Assembly (NCBI RefSeq): GCF_024586455.1
Contig: NC_065919.1
Span: forward strand, 38,912,839 to 38,976,838
Length of the DNA: 64,000 nucleotides
Origin: Bactrocera neohumeralis
Taxonomy: Eukaryota > Arthropoda > Insecta > Diptera > Tephritidae
Direction: 5' to 3'
Below the pieces are notes generated by a model that saw nothing but the letters and a program-made list of their open reading frames with translations, was not told the DNA's origin and ran no database searches. This document shows, piece after piece, positions 1-11,876 of the stretch (positions within the stretch are counted from its first letter, which is position 1; each line of letters opens with the position of its first letter). The position numbers and the translations under genes are program-made.

Positions 1-3000
1 ATACCTATATATATATATACTTATATACCTAAATATATATATTTAAGTAGAAATACATATGTATGTATGGACGAAGATGAGCGCTAAGTGTGAAAGTGTG
101 AGTTGGATGGCAAAAAGTTGCAAGTACTGTTGAAAGTGCTGTTGCAAGGTGGATAGTTGTTATTAATATTATATTAAAGAGAATAGTATTTTTAACTGTT
201 GGAAGGCACTAGTATTTTGTAAGATAGTAAGTAACTCATCTAGTCCGTCTAATTTACCTAAGTACAAGTAGTATGGTGGATATACCCACCATTCAGCTCC
301 ATAACTCAGCTGTCATAGAGGAAAAATTAAATCAAGTTCGAACGAGATTCCTTAAAAAAGGAAGAAAGCGGGCAATATTTGGTGCTGATGTTGTTGGTTA
401 GGAACCGAAGGAAGTAAGGTAATGAAAATCCTTAGAAAAAAACTTACTACGTCATCACTTAACGGACATAATACTTCTGTAAGTCCTATCCATTGGAAGC
501 TATTGAAAATGGATATAAGAACGTACATAATTTTCTAATTAAAAATGTTATTTGTTGTTAAATACTTGAAAGTTATAGGAAGTAATAATTAAAATTTTAC
601 TAATTTTATAACTCAAAAATTTCTTAGAATTTTGGTAGTCCATACATTTTTTGGTTGGTTATAGTTAAAAAATGCTTAAGCTCGTTATCCACGTCATTGA
701 GTCATTTTGTGTTAAGAGTAGTATGGGTGCCGGGCCACAACAGAATCGCAAGGAAAGGTACACTAGCCCCGCTATCAATATAATGGGAACAGGTCCAAGA
801 TCGATCGTAAACGATCCAGTGAACTCTTTGCTATCAGTAAAGCTAACCTTGTATTGACCTTTTTTTGACTTATAACATCGAACATAGGAGTTCTAGTTTC
901 ATGGCTTTACAAAGTGCGATTTCTGTATCAGTCATCTAACCTAACCTAACCCAAGTTAAACTATTCGAATTCGAAAGTATTATTATAAGACACATATACA
1001 TATATCAAATATAGCTTAAAAGTAATCTCGTCTCTTTCAGCATTAGTGAGTATATTCATGGGAGAAAATTTCTCAAAAAGACTCAAAGTGCTCAAGGCAC
1101 AGGGGGCAGTCAAGACAGGACATTAGAACGGCAAACATGTATATACTTATGTAGAAGACGGAAATGAAAGCAACATTATTGTTTTTTACAAAATCATAAA
1201 ATAATAATAATAATAATAATATGTAAAAAATGAAATAAATAAATAATTATAATCGGTCGCTAGTGTTTAGTCGAAATCGAAGGAGCTCTAGATATCGCAT
1301 GCAGCTGCGTCAGTTTTTGCCAAAGAAGAAAACTCGCATTGGATGACCAGTTCTCAATGTTGGCTAAACTGCATACTTCTGCGTGCGACATAATTGGCGG
1401 CAAACTGGCAACAGTGGCAGCCTACTTTAAGCTCGAAGCACTTGGAGTCATTGACGACAACGAATTCAATTAAACTGCACATCTGATTGCCTGCTATAGA
1501 AGTGTGGAATCGATGTTCTTTCTTCTAATTTCATTTTGTTTTTATTTTATTTTGTTTTAACAACAAAACACTTCACTAAGCATTCCTTATTGTCGCTGCT
1601 TGTCTGTGTCTTGAACCTCATGGAGGTGTTCATTTGTATTTGTTTTGTATCTACTTATGATTTCTCCAAGGCTGTTTTGTATGCAGTTTAGACATCTGTG
1701 CGGCACAACAGTTACTTTCCTTGTTCGTTAATTAACGCACAACCCGTAACCCCTCGTCCAGTCAGCAAGCGATTTTCACAAGCATTGAATTTCTCTATTT
1801 ACAGTTGTTTGGTAGCCTAGATATTTTACTTTTCCTTTTTCGCAACCCACACACGCACACACACACGCCCACAAACACGTGTAACTTTAACTCGTTTGTA
1901 TGCGCAGTGCGTTCGCACTATTCTCCACTGGATTTGCGCCCGCCTTACCTTTTCTATGCTCACATACATTTATTCATTCATTCATTCCACATGTTTTTCT
2001 AGTCGCTAATATGCCGAGGTAACTGCAACTTTAACGCGCGCCTAAATATATATATTGCTTAAGTAGGTAAACAACAATGTGCTGCAACAACAGGTGCAAC
2101 GAAGCCGTCGGACTCATAATAGCTAGAATGGATATATACATAAGTACATATGTTTAAGTACATTGAGTCTGCCTTTGGGCTAATACGAGCACGAGAAAGT
2201 GCTTCAACACGAACCGGCCTGCTTGGATGGGGCCATGCGCCCATTAATGGCTGGCAATCGAACGGCTGCAGCCTGCATTTAGCAACTAAGCATCCTTAAT
2301 TTGTGATAATCTGTAACTGTTTGAGCAGTTTTGGAAGAAACTAGTTAGGAGGCTTACTGGGGCATGTGAGCATTGCAAATTCTCGGAATATGAGTTATTG
2401 GGAAAAATTATTTTCGCCGATATTTTGCCATGTTTTACTATATATACGGCATTAATTATTTTGAAATATCGTTTTGAAGCTAAAAAATAATTAAATTTGA
2501 AAGCAAGATTTAGGAAAGGTAGAAACTAAAAATTTATTCGAGAACTTGAATTCATGCTTTATGCAAGATAAAAAGCGCTTCCTTTAATAATTCGAAGAAC
2601 TTCTGCACCAAAGTGAAAATAACTTTTTTACTCAAGTTTTGCATTCCAGAATTTTATTGTGGCATCGTGTGTATAAATGAAGCTACATTTACGAAGAAGA
2701 AGGTAAAGCACAGTGCAAGGATTAGATTGCCTACTGGAAAACTGCCACATACCCATTTTACCCGGGCAATAGCAGGTGGTAACTTTGTGATTACTATTGT
2801 TGCTCTTCGAAAAAATATTCGGGCTCAGGTTATTGACTTGACTATTGTATGACTTCTATAGACAATTTCATAATTTGTCTTCAGTATTATTTAACACTTT
2901 TTCTTTCGCTAAAGGAGTTTCGGAGGATGTGTTCATCTGGATACTTGTATAACCTGTGGCTTCACAGACGATTTATTTTAAAGTCTACATGGTTCCACAA

Positions 3001-3984
3001 CCTAAATGAATAATGCAACCTTTTCCGAGAACTTTAGACTTTTGAGCAACTTTGAAAAAAATAAATAAATTAAATAATAAAAAATTGCAGAAAAGAAATC
3101 AAAAATCAAAAATTGAAATATTTAACATATTATCTTAATTTCCTCATCCACGGGTAGTCAGAACTTTTTTACATTATACTTCTTCTGTTACCCCTCTTAT
3201 GAAAATTAAACTCATAAATTGGGAAAGATAGTTAAAAAGCGGCGGGTTACGTGCGTAACGTAATTCGTGTTCAACTCACGTTTGTAAATATGTGTGCACA
3301 CGTGGATTAATGCACATAATCCACATAAACAACGCCAAACTTTTTTGTTAAAATTTTGTTTTCAATCTAAATGCAAATTAAAGCTTGTAAATTTTACGAG
3401 AAGCGACTAAAACTTCATTCGCAGACAGAAGCTTAAAAATATGAGACTTTACGTTGGTGTGTCTCAAACCTCAATTAGATCAAATGGAGTATTGACCTTG
3501 GAAATAATTTCAATGTTATTTATTTAATATTTTCTCTAACGAATTGAACAGCCATGTGCATTCTTCCAGCGCTAAATTCACAAGCATCGATGTACAAACA
3601 TGATTCACGACCTCAAGCAGCAATGCACCGTTGCACTTTCAAGACCAAAACAAATCCGCTAGTTTTACGACTCCAGTTTGACGACCTCAAAATTCGCTAA
3701 CACATACCCATGCCACACTGACCTACACATATTGGCAGCAACAGTCTTCTACATACATATTGGCGATGTTTTGCAGTGAAAACATGATTTTTCCACAATC
3801 AATGTAAATTGCATCCGTGTGCGGAGAAACGCACGCCATGTGCTTCACATAGTGATAACAGCTTGGCGATTGCAGGAGCTTGATTTCATACTTTGCGTGT
3901 TCTCTAACCCAAAACGCCATTTTATGGGTGAGTGCATTTTATCAATTTACATATTTCGGTTCACAAATTGCTGTGTACACTTAC
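1..3984 (-). other. Presumed second intron of Osi9 (continues off the left edge)
   Basis: A consensus splice donor (GTAAGT) follows Osi9 exon 2 at 3984. I searched both strands to position 1 for the expected last exon (Lys-rich stretch, hydrophobic DUF1676 core, LAY motif) and found none, so this stretch is read as intron. It is AT-rich. It holds an AT tract at the very start, a TAA run near 1200-1220, a CA run near 1849-1870 and a short telomere-like CCTAA triplet run at 935-952. No transposon protein is recognisable. Short reading frames here lack family resemblance or splice context. Confidence 0.6.
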
Positions 3985-5083
3985 ATTCTTCGAGTGCACG
4001 TTGCATATCCTGAATGGAGTCTTTGGGCACTTTGAATTGCAGTGTGTGTGTGCCGAAGAATCGCGCCACACGCTCCACTAGCAAAGCATCGACCTCGTTT
4101 TCACGCGCTTCGGGTTCCTCGGGCAAGGCAGCATCGTTTAAAGAACGCCCCACTGGGATGTCATCGGTTTTTATCAACGAAATTCCTTCAGTCAATTTGA
4201 CGTCTCCATTCTCCGTGTCGAAGTAGTGTAACGCGCGTTCCTGCATACGAGACAAAGTGAGAGTATTTAGTGGGTTTCCAAAGTGATCATTTGATATTTG
4301 GTTTCTATATTTTATGTTACAAAATTTAAATAAATATGCTTTAAGGAATTTCTAAAACTTTGGACGGACAATTTAACAGTTCGTATAAATTTTTAAACGT
4401 TTTGTCGTATGTAACTGTATGCTAAGTATATAATTTATGAAGAGAACACGCCAGTTGACGAGTAATTTCAAATGTTCAAAAACCATTGTTGAGTTCAGGA
4501 AAGAGTTACAGGGGTTGTGAGGGTTTACAAAAACTTTAGTTCGGGATCTTAAAAGAAAACACCACTTTTATTTAAGAAGTTTATTTGGTGTCAAATACCT
4601 GTAATAATTTTAAAATAATTTTTTTCCCAAATCGTTTTTTAACTAATTAATAAAGAGATATTTGAGAGAAACAAAAATTAACTAATTTAACTGTTAAAAA
4701 TAAAACACTCCATTTATATACCATATATTATATTATTTCACATTTGGTGGTGTTGATAGTAGAAGATGATCCGATTTAATTTAAATTTTTTTAACACCAA
4801 CACATTCTTAATAAGTTTCTCACATTTATATGCAAATGTAATTATGATAGTTTTTGTTGTATAGAAGTGCATACTTTGTCACTGTTAGTCTCTTTTTAAC
4901 ATCACTCATTTCTTGGGCTGCAAGCTTTCCTCTTACCTTCATGCACAAAACCATTGAACGATCACCGCACTCCTTGACCATTTTAAGAGCATTGGTCAGG
5001 AGGCTGTCTGTCTCGGAGACTTGATTGGCGCTGGAGGCGGCACTGGTGGCCACCAGGGCGAACAAACACACAAACTTGAACAT
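3985..5083 (-). CDS. Osi9: Osiris 9 (Osi9), exons 1 and 2; 3' end outside window
   Basis: Osiris-family (DUF1676) secreted or endomembrane protein of cuticle-forming insect epithelia. Exon 1 is 4937-5083 (49 codons). It opens at the ATG that directly precedes a hydrophobic signal peptide (residues 1-17); an upstream in-frame ATG would put basic residues ahead of the signal and was rejected. The two-cysteine motif is Cys39 and Cys47. Exon 1 ends AAG then GTAAGAG (phase 0). Exon 2 is 3985-4240, after a TATGCAG acceptor, and encodes 85 residues including the runs HYFDTENGDVKLTEG and GTHTLQFKVPKDSIQDMQ, which I recognise as Osi9-like. It ends in phase 1 before GTAAGTG, which fits the conserved Ser codon of the next exon (ESRGKKK in relatives). 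The hydrophobic core and LAY motif lie beyond the left edge. Intron 1 is 696 bp. In Drosophila Osi9 belongs to the dosage-sensitive Triplo-lethal cluster. The family call is firm and the paralogue number likely. Confidence 0.85.
4241..4936 (-). other. Osi9 intron 1
   Basis: A 696-bp phase-0 intron bounded by GTAAGA at 4936 and TATGCAG ending at 4241 on the minus strand. It is AT-rich, and I see no nested gene or transposon in it. Confidence 0.8.
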
Positions 5084-7293
5084 TTTCACTAAATTTGCTT
5101 TTTCGTTTCGAATTCGACGCAAAGGCACACAACACAACACCGTTCCTGCTGTTGATCCTTAGTAATGCACCGCTACTTCACTGTATACAGTTACTTGAGT
5201 TGTTATTTAATTTCTCTCGGGTTTGCGATCAATCGATCAGTCGGACGGCAACCGGTAAACTGTGACTAGGAGGCGTTTGTGGATCGAGTTTTATTCCCGG
5301 CGTACAACCGACGCTGTGACAGTAAACGCAGTCAAACGCACACACACGCACGCACTGGCATGTCAGCGGTTGTTTTACACACGTACATGTGTGACATACA
5401 AACACATGCGCGCGCACACACTTTTTTGTACTCACTACTATTTGCTTGTAATTCAAATTGAATTGCGTCCAATTGAAGTGAGTTAAACGTAATCGCGCTG
5501 AGAAAGCCACTTGCTTTGCGGTGTTCGCTTTTGTTGCTGTTGTTGTTGCTAAAGTGGTTTATTGAAAAATAGCGTTTACTTTGCGGCTCATCAGCGGCGT
5601 TGTGGCACTTTAACACCATCGTCTAGTCGACATTCAGAATCACACATGCGCATTGTACGAGTATATGTAGACCAATATTGCTCCCTCCGACCGCCGCACA
5701 GACCGCCGCCAACTTCTCTGCATAATGTGCCGTCAAAGTTTGCGCTGCCAAAGCAGAAATCGCGCTAAGAATACCAAACAGTTGTACGGCATTTGAAGTG
5801 GCCTCTTCTGCAGTAACAGTAAAATGAGTTGTACGTTTTTACTGCCGGTATTTGCTGTCGTTGTTATTGTTGTTTCAACTTTAGCAACTCTTTAAACCTG
5901 GCTTACACTGGCAATGACATTGCACCATCAAAAACCTCATATTTGCTCTCCTTCTCTTTTAGTATTTTTCCAGTATCTTTGGCGCTCTCTCTTGTGTCAG
6001 TTAGCTCATTTTCAGTTTATTTTGCGCGTTGTTTCAATTATTGTCAACTTCAGTCTGGTTTAATCATTTGCTTCACATCTCTCAGAGTCGACAAAGTGCA
6101 CTGACTTTACTGCTCTTATGTCGGTTTGTGCTCTTGCTAAGAAAGTCACGGAGGCAACTTCAATTGAAAAGCTGTATGCCTGTACCATTGTAAGCAAAGT
6201 AAGTACTGAATTATTCAATTGAACAATACACATAAAATCATTAAAAATGTCACAATTTTGAATAATTTCGGGGCAGAATAAATCAAGAAGCACTGGTCGA
6301 CTGTCATGCCATATATGGACCAGAGAACTGCAACGAGTAATAAAATTTTGTTCATAATCGGGTATTGACCCGTTACTCTCTCTGATTCTGTCAGTTCGAT
6401 TCATGCACACGAATCGAACCGTTTGTCTTCAAATCAGCGACTGAGAACAACTTTGAATCACTAACGATCAGCTTATACTATACATGATTTGTTTATGAAC
6501 AATTGTAGGTATATTTGTATGTACGTACTCGATGGAATTTCCATTTTTTACGCATAGAAAATTTGTAACATGCGCACATGTTCAAAGCTTATACTACATT
6601 TTTGCCACACATGATTCAAATAGTCCAGCAGATAATTTACTGTACTCGTAGATTACTCGTAGTTTTCACGCAGTTTCACATCGATTCAAACAATCGTCGC
6701 AACGCTATGAACTGACATGATAAGGTTTGAACCGAAGCCAGCCATACCGTTTACTCGATCGTGATTGCCGAAGAACAGATTGTTCATGTTGCATCAAATC
6801 AGTTGACGCTGGGGGGTACTCGAATTGATCAACGATGTCGTCTATGATGAAATGAATTGATTTGATTGCGGTTTTGGCAAGAGTATTTGTACTGATTTAA
6901 TCATACCCGTTGCAGCTCTCTGATATGGACCTAATAGTCCTTAGTAATGCCACATGGAGGTTCAGTTTAATTCGAACTGAAGTATTCGTCGTACAGGACG
7001 TCAACGTTAATAGAGATTTCATATCTATTTTGTATATTTTATCTAGCTCCTTGAACTACTCCAAGATATCTGAGGCGATTTCTAGATAAGGCCGAACAGA
7101 GGTATAACAGGTGTTATAGCGTCTTTTTCAAGCCTACTTCCCTGCGCTGTCTGCATGTATCGTTGTTACTTATGCCCACCGGCTCGCATGACATAAGTAT
7201 GAGGAGGACAGCTCATCTTAGTCCGGAAAATGAAAGCAAACCATATAAACTCCCTAATTCTGAAGTACATAAAATGCTACGATGATTTTTGCG
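5084..7293. other. Upstream region of Osi9; no gene recognised
   Basis: About 2.2 kb between the Osi9 start and the first mariner relic. It should hold the Osi9 5' UTR and promoter, but no convincing TATA box was found; an AT-rich TTAAATAA lies near 5202-5210 on the minus strand. A CA/CG-rich simple repeat lies at 5337-5422. Short frames on both strands here are driven by this repeat or are featureless. Confidence 0.5.
5337..5422. repeat. Degenerate CA/GCA microsatellite
   Basis: Interrupted CA, CACG and GCGC runs occur in two blocks (about 5337-5356 and 5400-5422). They create several spurious open frames on both strands. Confidence 0.7.
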
Positions 7294-8015
7294 ATGAGTG
7301 AAATAATTCAACGAAGAAGTTCCACTAAGTTTTGTGTGCGGAATCAAATTTCTGGTTCCGAAACATACAGTTTGTTGGAAGAGGCTTACGGTGATAATTG
7401 TTTGTCGCAAGCAAGTATTTCCGATTAGTACATAATTTTCAAAGAGGGTCGAGAACGCGTTGATGACAAACCACATAAACTGATGATCAACACTTCAATA
7501 AACTGGAATCGTTGGAATACGGGAAGAATCAGTGAAACCCATTTTAAAAGATCAGTTGGGCATAAAAAAGTGAAAGCAGGATTACTAATTTTTTTCGAAA
7601 AACAATGTGGCGTTAACGTCTGTGAAGCAATGCTTTGCGACTATTAGTATGTCAAGATACACATTATTAGTAGCGATGAGTCTTGGATCTATCCTTACGA
7701 CCTGGAAACAGACGACCAGTTAGCCGAATATTATGGCAAAGGTGAGCCGAAGCCGGTAAAACACGTCGAAGCAAGTCAAAAGCAAGGTTATGCTGACAGT
7801 TTTCGCCTGATTTAGTACCGTGTGATTTCTGGCTATTCAGCAAACTCAAACGACCACTCCAGGGAAACCGTTTTGAGTCAATTGAAGACATTAAAAGTGA
7901 ATCGCTTCGCTATTGAAATTGACTTTAACAACTGTTTCAAAGATTGGAAAAAAGGTTAGCACAAGTGTTGGATACAATTGGGGACTACTTGGAGTGGGAC
8001 GACATAGATTTTTAA
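7294..8015 (+). pseudogene. Mariner-like transposase relic
   Basis: A decayed IS630-Tc1-mariner transposase. The plus-strand frames start at an ATG (7294) encoding MSEIIQRRSSTKFCVRNQIS, the N-terminal helix-turn-helix region. FKEGRERVDD (about 7438-7470) follows. After a gap comes SSDESWIYPYD with the first catalytic Asp (about 7668-7700), then PDLVPCDFWLFSKLKRPLQG with the third Asp (about 7808-7865) and a mariner C-terminus. Several stops, frameshifts and loss of the segment around the second Asp make it inactive. Its C-terminal part closely resembles the scrap at 38050-38530, so both probably come from one family. No clear terminal inverted repeats were seen. Confidence 0.75.
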
Positions 8016-8780
8016 GAATAAATTAGGAATTTTAAAATTAGAACAAACCCTTTCTATTTTTTGCTCATAGTAAAATTAAATTATAAACTAATATTCCTGT
8101 TAAATGATGTACTGTCTGTCCATCGCAATTCACTGACAGAGTACTCTAATAGACCAATATACATGGGCATGGAGCCAAGTGTGAAAAAGTGGCATCCATA
8201 TTTGTGCTCGGCCGCTCTGAACATGGTAATCATGGTGTGCGTTCTCTTTCATCCAGTTCATTTAGAAACTCGTTTGCTTATCGTTTAGACGTTTTTTAAG
8301 AGCATACAAAATATTTAAAGAGACCAGAGTGTTGTACACGGGTGATCATGTTTTTTTATATTTTTGTATTGTTGCATGTGCGTATTTTCTTTTCGGTGCA
8401 TATAACAGAGGAAGCCGCCAAAGTTGAATAAATAGTTAAAAGTGATATATTATAGCAGGCGAAGCTGTAGCTCCACTTGGGTTAGCTGTGAAAAAATGTT
8501 CACCGTCAGAGGTTAGCTGCGCATGCTCAGTGTTTTCTAACGACGCGTGTACCAATGTATGTACATGTGTACTTGAAACTGCCGTAACATGTGCGACCTC
8601 ATATTTTAGCAAATATAATGACTGCTGTAATTGATAATAACTAAATTGTAAATTTTATGGCGTTTACTATTACCAATCGTTTACACTGATGCTGCCAACT
8701 TTGCATATACGTACACCATGTATCTGGATAAATATAGGAAAACCTCTACAATGCGTACCCTAGTGTATGCAAACGTCATT
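8016..8780. other. Intergenic, nothing recognised
   Basis: AT-rich sequence between two mariner relics. No coding exon, RNA gene or repeat could be supported. Confidence 0.4.
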
Positions 8781-8949
8781 TAATGGTGTTGTAATAATCA
8801 TTTCTAGGGCCTCTTCTTATAAATGGGTAGCATATCCTTTTAGTATTCGTCATTGAAGTAAAAAAAAAAAATTCATTACTTCTTCTATAGCCAGTAGAGA
8901 CCTTTTTGAAAAAGTAGATTCTAAAGGTAGGCCTAGGAGCCGCCATTTT

Positions 8950-9560
8950 GCATTCGTTTGTACTATTGTGATCAAAAAGTAAGGATAATTTCTTAATAAA
9001 AATTTCACTTATGCTTCCAAATAAAAGCTTTTTGCAGTTCAGAATGATCTTTCTCCGGCATGGTCTTCGGGTTTGTATCACCTCTTGAGTTTGTTGAATA
9101 ACAAGAAGGCGCAGTAAGCCAAATCATTCGCATATGGAGGTAGCGGAACAACATGAGTCGCAAGTGGTAAAAAAGTCGCGAAGAACCAATTGCTTACGAC
9201 ATGGTGCATTTCAGCGATTTTGGCGTCAGTCGAGAATTGGCGGATTTGAGACACAAAATGATTTGATCTGGGTTAAATGATAATCCAAAAACCTGAGTGA
9301 TATGTTTAAAATGGTCAATGGATGATTTTGAAGCACGAAGTCTTTGATAAATTGAATGTGGCCTTCATCGGTAGAGGTTGATGATCGTCCAGAGCGCGCT
9401 TAGGCTTTACGCGTTCTCCGCCCACTTTGAAGTCGTTGTACCAGTTTGTCATCATAGTTCGAACACCAAAGGCTCTCCGCCACATTTCCAACCTGTTTGC
9501 ACAATAATATTATTTCCGCAAACAAAAGCAATTTCTTAGCTCAACAAAATCAACCATTAT
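8950..9560 (-). pseudogene. Mariner-like transposase relic, internally deleted
   Basis: On the minus strand the N-terminal segment (about 9330-9470) reads NWYNDFKVGGERV and then, one frame over, SGRSSTSTDEGHIQFIKDFV, the classic mariner linker after the helix-turn-helix. The segment at about 9090-9150 reads like a decayed PPYSPDLAPCDFFLF motif (third catalytic Asp) followed by FNKLKR. The stretch between, with catalytic residues one and two, is essentially gone. It differs from the relics at 7294 and 11877 and is probably another mariner lineage. Boundaries are approximate. Confidence 0.6.
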
Positions 9561-11794
9561 AGGAATCGAAAAAATCACTTTTTGTGGTTTACAAAAACAT
9601 GTGTAAGTCGGAGATAATAAATTTAGCATCCTAGAAAAACCGGCTTTCCTGTTGCCTCGGATCTTTAAGTGACAATTTCACTTAACTTTTTGACCACAGT
9701 AGTATGAAGACTTTTTAAAGCCTTATTGTCGGAATAAAGTGACTATTTTGAGGGTTCAAGGCTGGCCTCACCGTTTAAGGCAAAAGTTGTTCACATTTAT
9801 GCCAAAATTGGTTTTGCATTATTTGTCCCACTGATATATATATTGATGCAATTCCTGGCAAGTGTATACTATGTAAGTTCTCGAGTAAAAATTCGAGGAC
9901 TGCCTAAGTTTTATTTAACTCTTTATTCAACGATTTGCGAAATTATATGGGTATACTATTGTTATTCGAAAAGCCATTAATTAAACCGGAGGTGTAAAAA
10001 ATCTATTTTAAAGAGTTTTTACTGTCTGCGTTATTCCCACTAACAAGCCGCTAAGGCAAACACATAATCGGTTGGAGGCGTGTGTGTGTGGCAATGAAAT
10101 TAGAGTAAAGTAGAAAATTTACGCGTTTGAAGCGAGCGTGTGGCAACAGAAAGAAAAAGTTTCACTTCATTTTTTGCACTACCGCATTGGCAGCGAAGCG
10201 ATCGAACAGCGGCAGCTGCTGCCAAGTTCATGTGGTCTTATCCGGTCGCCTGGAATAGCCGTTGCCTCGATGCGAGGCAGCGTCTCTAACGATTGCGATT
10301 CGCTAATGTCGTCAACTATTGTAGCTGCGTGTCGGTTTTATTCGCTACTTAATTTAGTTTGCTTTCATGCGAGCACTTTTACTGCCAACAATAAAATTGT
10401 TGACATAAGTAAGCGATAACTAGACGCGTACAGTGCCATTGCATTTGTTGTCGCTGTTGTTGGCGTTGTTGTTGTTTTGGCTGCAACTTTGTCATCAGAA
10501 GAAAGTGCCTGCATGCCATTTGAATCGGTAAATTTTTACAATTAAACATTTGCGCACACAGAGGTAGTCACATAGTTGTGAAATTAATACATATTCACAA
10601 ATATAGTGGCATAAACATCCACTCGTGTCTTTACATAATTGCAGCTACTTATCTATTTGCTTACTTGCAGCTTCATACAGCAGCTTTTCACGCTCCAGCT
10701 TTGACGAAGAGTTCGCATAATTGCAGTCGCTTTGCCATTTAGCGTTTCTAATGTCAATATTTGCCTATAAATGTCGCGAGTTGTTGACAAAACAACAACA
10801 AATTAGATAACGTATGTAAAAATTTGCACACGCATGCGCACATACAAGCACACACGCCGTCATTTGCATACAAGTTATTAAAAAGTGAAAAGTCAGTGGT
10901 AATGCCAATCCGGCGCGAATGAAAAGTGAGATAAATCGGAATTATGTTTTCTTTGCAGAAACGAAGGTTGTCGTTGTGACTCTTACATAACTAAAGTGAA
11001 ATAATAATGATCTTTAAATTTTCTTAGAGCTGTTCATGAAGAAACAGCATATATAACGTGGGTTCTATGCGTATTGACAGTTTCATAACTCTTTAGCAAA
11101 AATGGTCATTTTAAAAAATACTGGTTTCGTCATTTTGTTTGGGTTGTCCACTGTGAGGACTAAATAGAGTTGTGAAACAAAAGAATCTAAATGTGAGGAT
11201 ATGGTAGTTTCACATATATAATTTTATATTAAAGTCAGCCTGAGTAGCATTTAGTATTTGGGGAAAAAACATATTGGTTTGGCAAATTTTAGGAATGACG
11301 GTATTTACTATTTTCAGGAGTGCAGAACAGATCCGGATAATGCAGAGGAAGTGTATGGAATTCGAGGAAAATGTCATACAATTTTGCTTTTGTTTTCATT
11401 AAAGTGAGCGCGATATATTCTTCCGCCTGTGAGCTCTCGCATTTCCAGATAGCAATGACCCACCCGTAATTTTGTCCAACCCGTAATTTTGGGATCCCTA
11501 GAATGTCAGCTATATCCATAATCACAGTTTTATCATTTTGAATATTTGCTTGGGGTTTTCGTCCGTACATCCTGTTTTGAGATGCATCGCTTTCTCTGCT
11601 CATAGCAAATTTATTATGAAGAAATAGTGTTTCATTAACACTCCTATTTTATAAATTTTTCGTCAAAATACTATAATTAGATTCCTCCTTAATGCAATAT
11701 TTCACAAATCTTACACACGTGTCTTTAAAGATCAGGTCAGATAACAAAACATAGAAATCATGGTAACGATTATAGATATAAGGAATGTTACTAT
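9561..11794. other. Intergenic region, one unexplained open frame
   Basis: Mostly AT-rich noncoding sequence with a GC-richer patch at 10060-10450, where an open frame appears without family resemblance. The 104-codon minus-strand frame at 11289-11603 is listed separately. No transposon protein recognised. Confidence 0.4.
11289..11603 (-). CDS. Unrecognised 104-codon open frame, doubtful
   Basis: The minus-strand frame runs from ATG (MSRESDASQ...) to TAA. I do not recognise a family. Composition is protein-like rather than low-complexity: a VIMDIADILGIPKLRVGQ stretch, a WVIAIWKCESSQAEEYIA stretch, and an aromatic/proline-rich end (FHTLPLHYPDLFCTP). There is no signal peptide, no membrane segment and no clear splice continuation. 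It sits alone, 0.3 kb from a mariner insertion, so it may be a retrotransposon gag fragment, a retropseudogene or chance. Included because its composition is unlike the shadow frames nearby. Confidence 0.2.
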   Translation of the reverse strand: MSRESDASQNRMYGRKPQANIQNDKTVIMDIADILGIPKLRVGQNYGWVIAIWKCESSQAEEYIALTLMKTKAKLYDIFLEFHTLPLHYPDLFCTPENSKYRHS

Positions 11795-11876
11795 ATTTAT
11801 ACCCGGAACAGGGTATATAAAGTTTGCCACGATGTTTGTAACTCCTAGAAGGAAACGCCTATAAAATATATAAATA
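11795..11876 (+). repeat. Fragment of dispersed noncoding repeat (GGGTATA type)
   Basis: The motif TACCCGGAACAGGGTATATA followed by AAGTTTGCCACGATGTTTG is typical of a noncoding repeat widespread in flies. It is interrupted at a TA (11875-11876) by the mariner that follows. Family name unknown to me. Confidence 0.45.

Noticed and set aside
3723..3920. Minus-strand frame just downstream of Osi9 exon 2 as a possible last exon
   Set aside because: It lacks the basic stretch, hydrophobic core and LAY motif expected of an Osiris terminal exon, and lies beyond a perfect donor in another frame.
6060..6410. 116-codon minus-strand frame
   Set aside because: No family resemblance or splice signals, and the sequence continues into AT-rich noncoding DNA; not better than chance.
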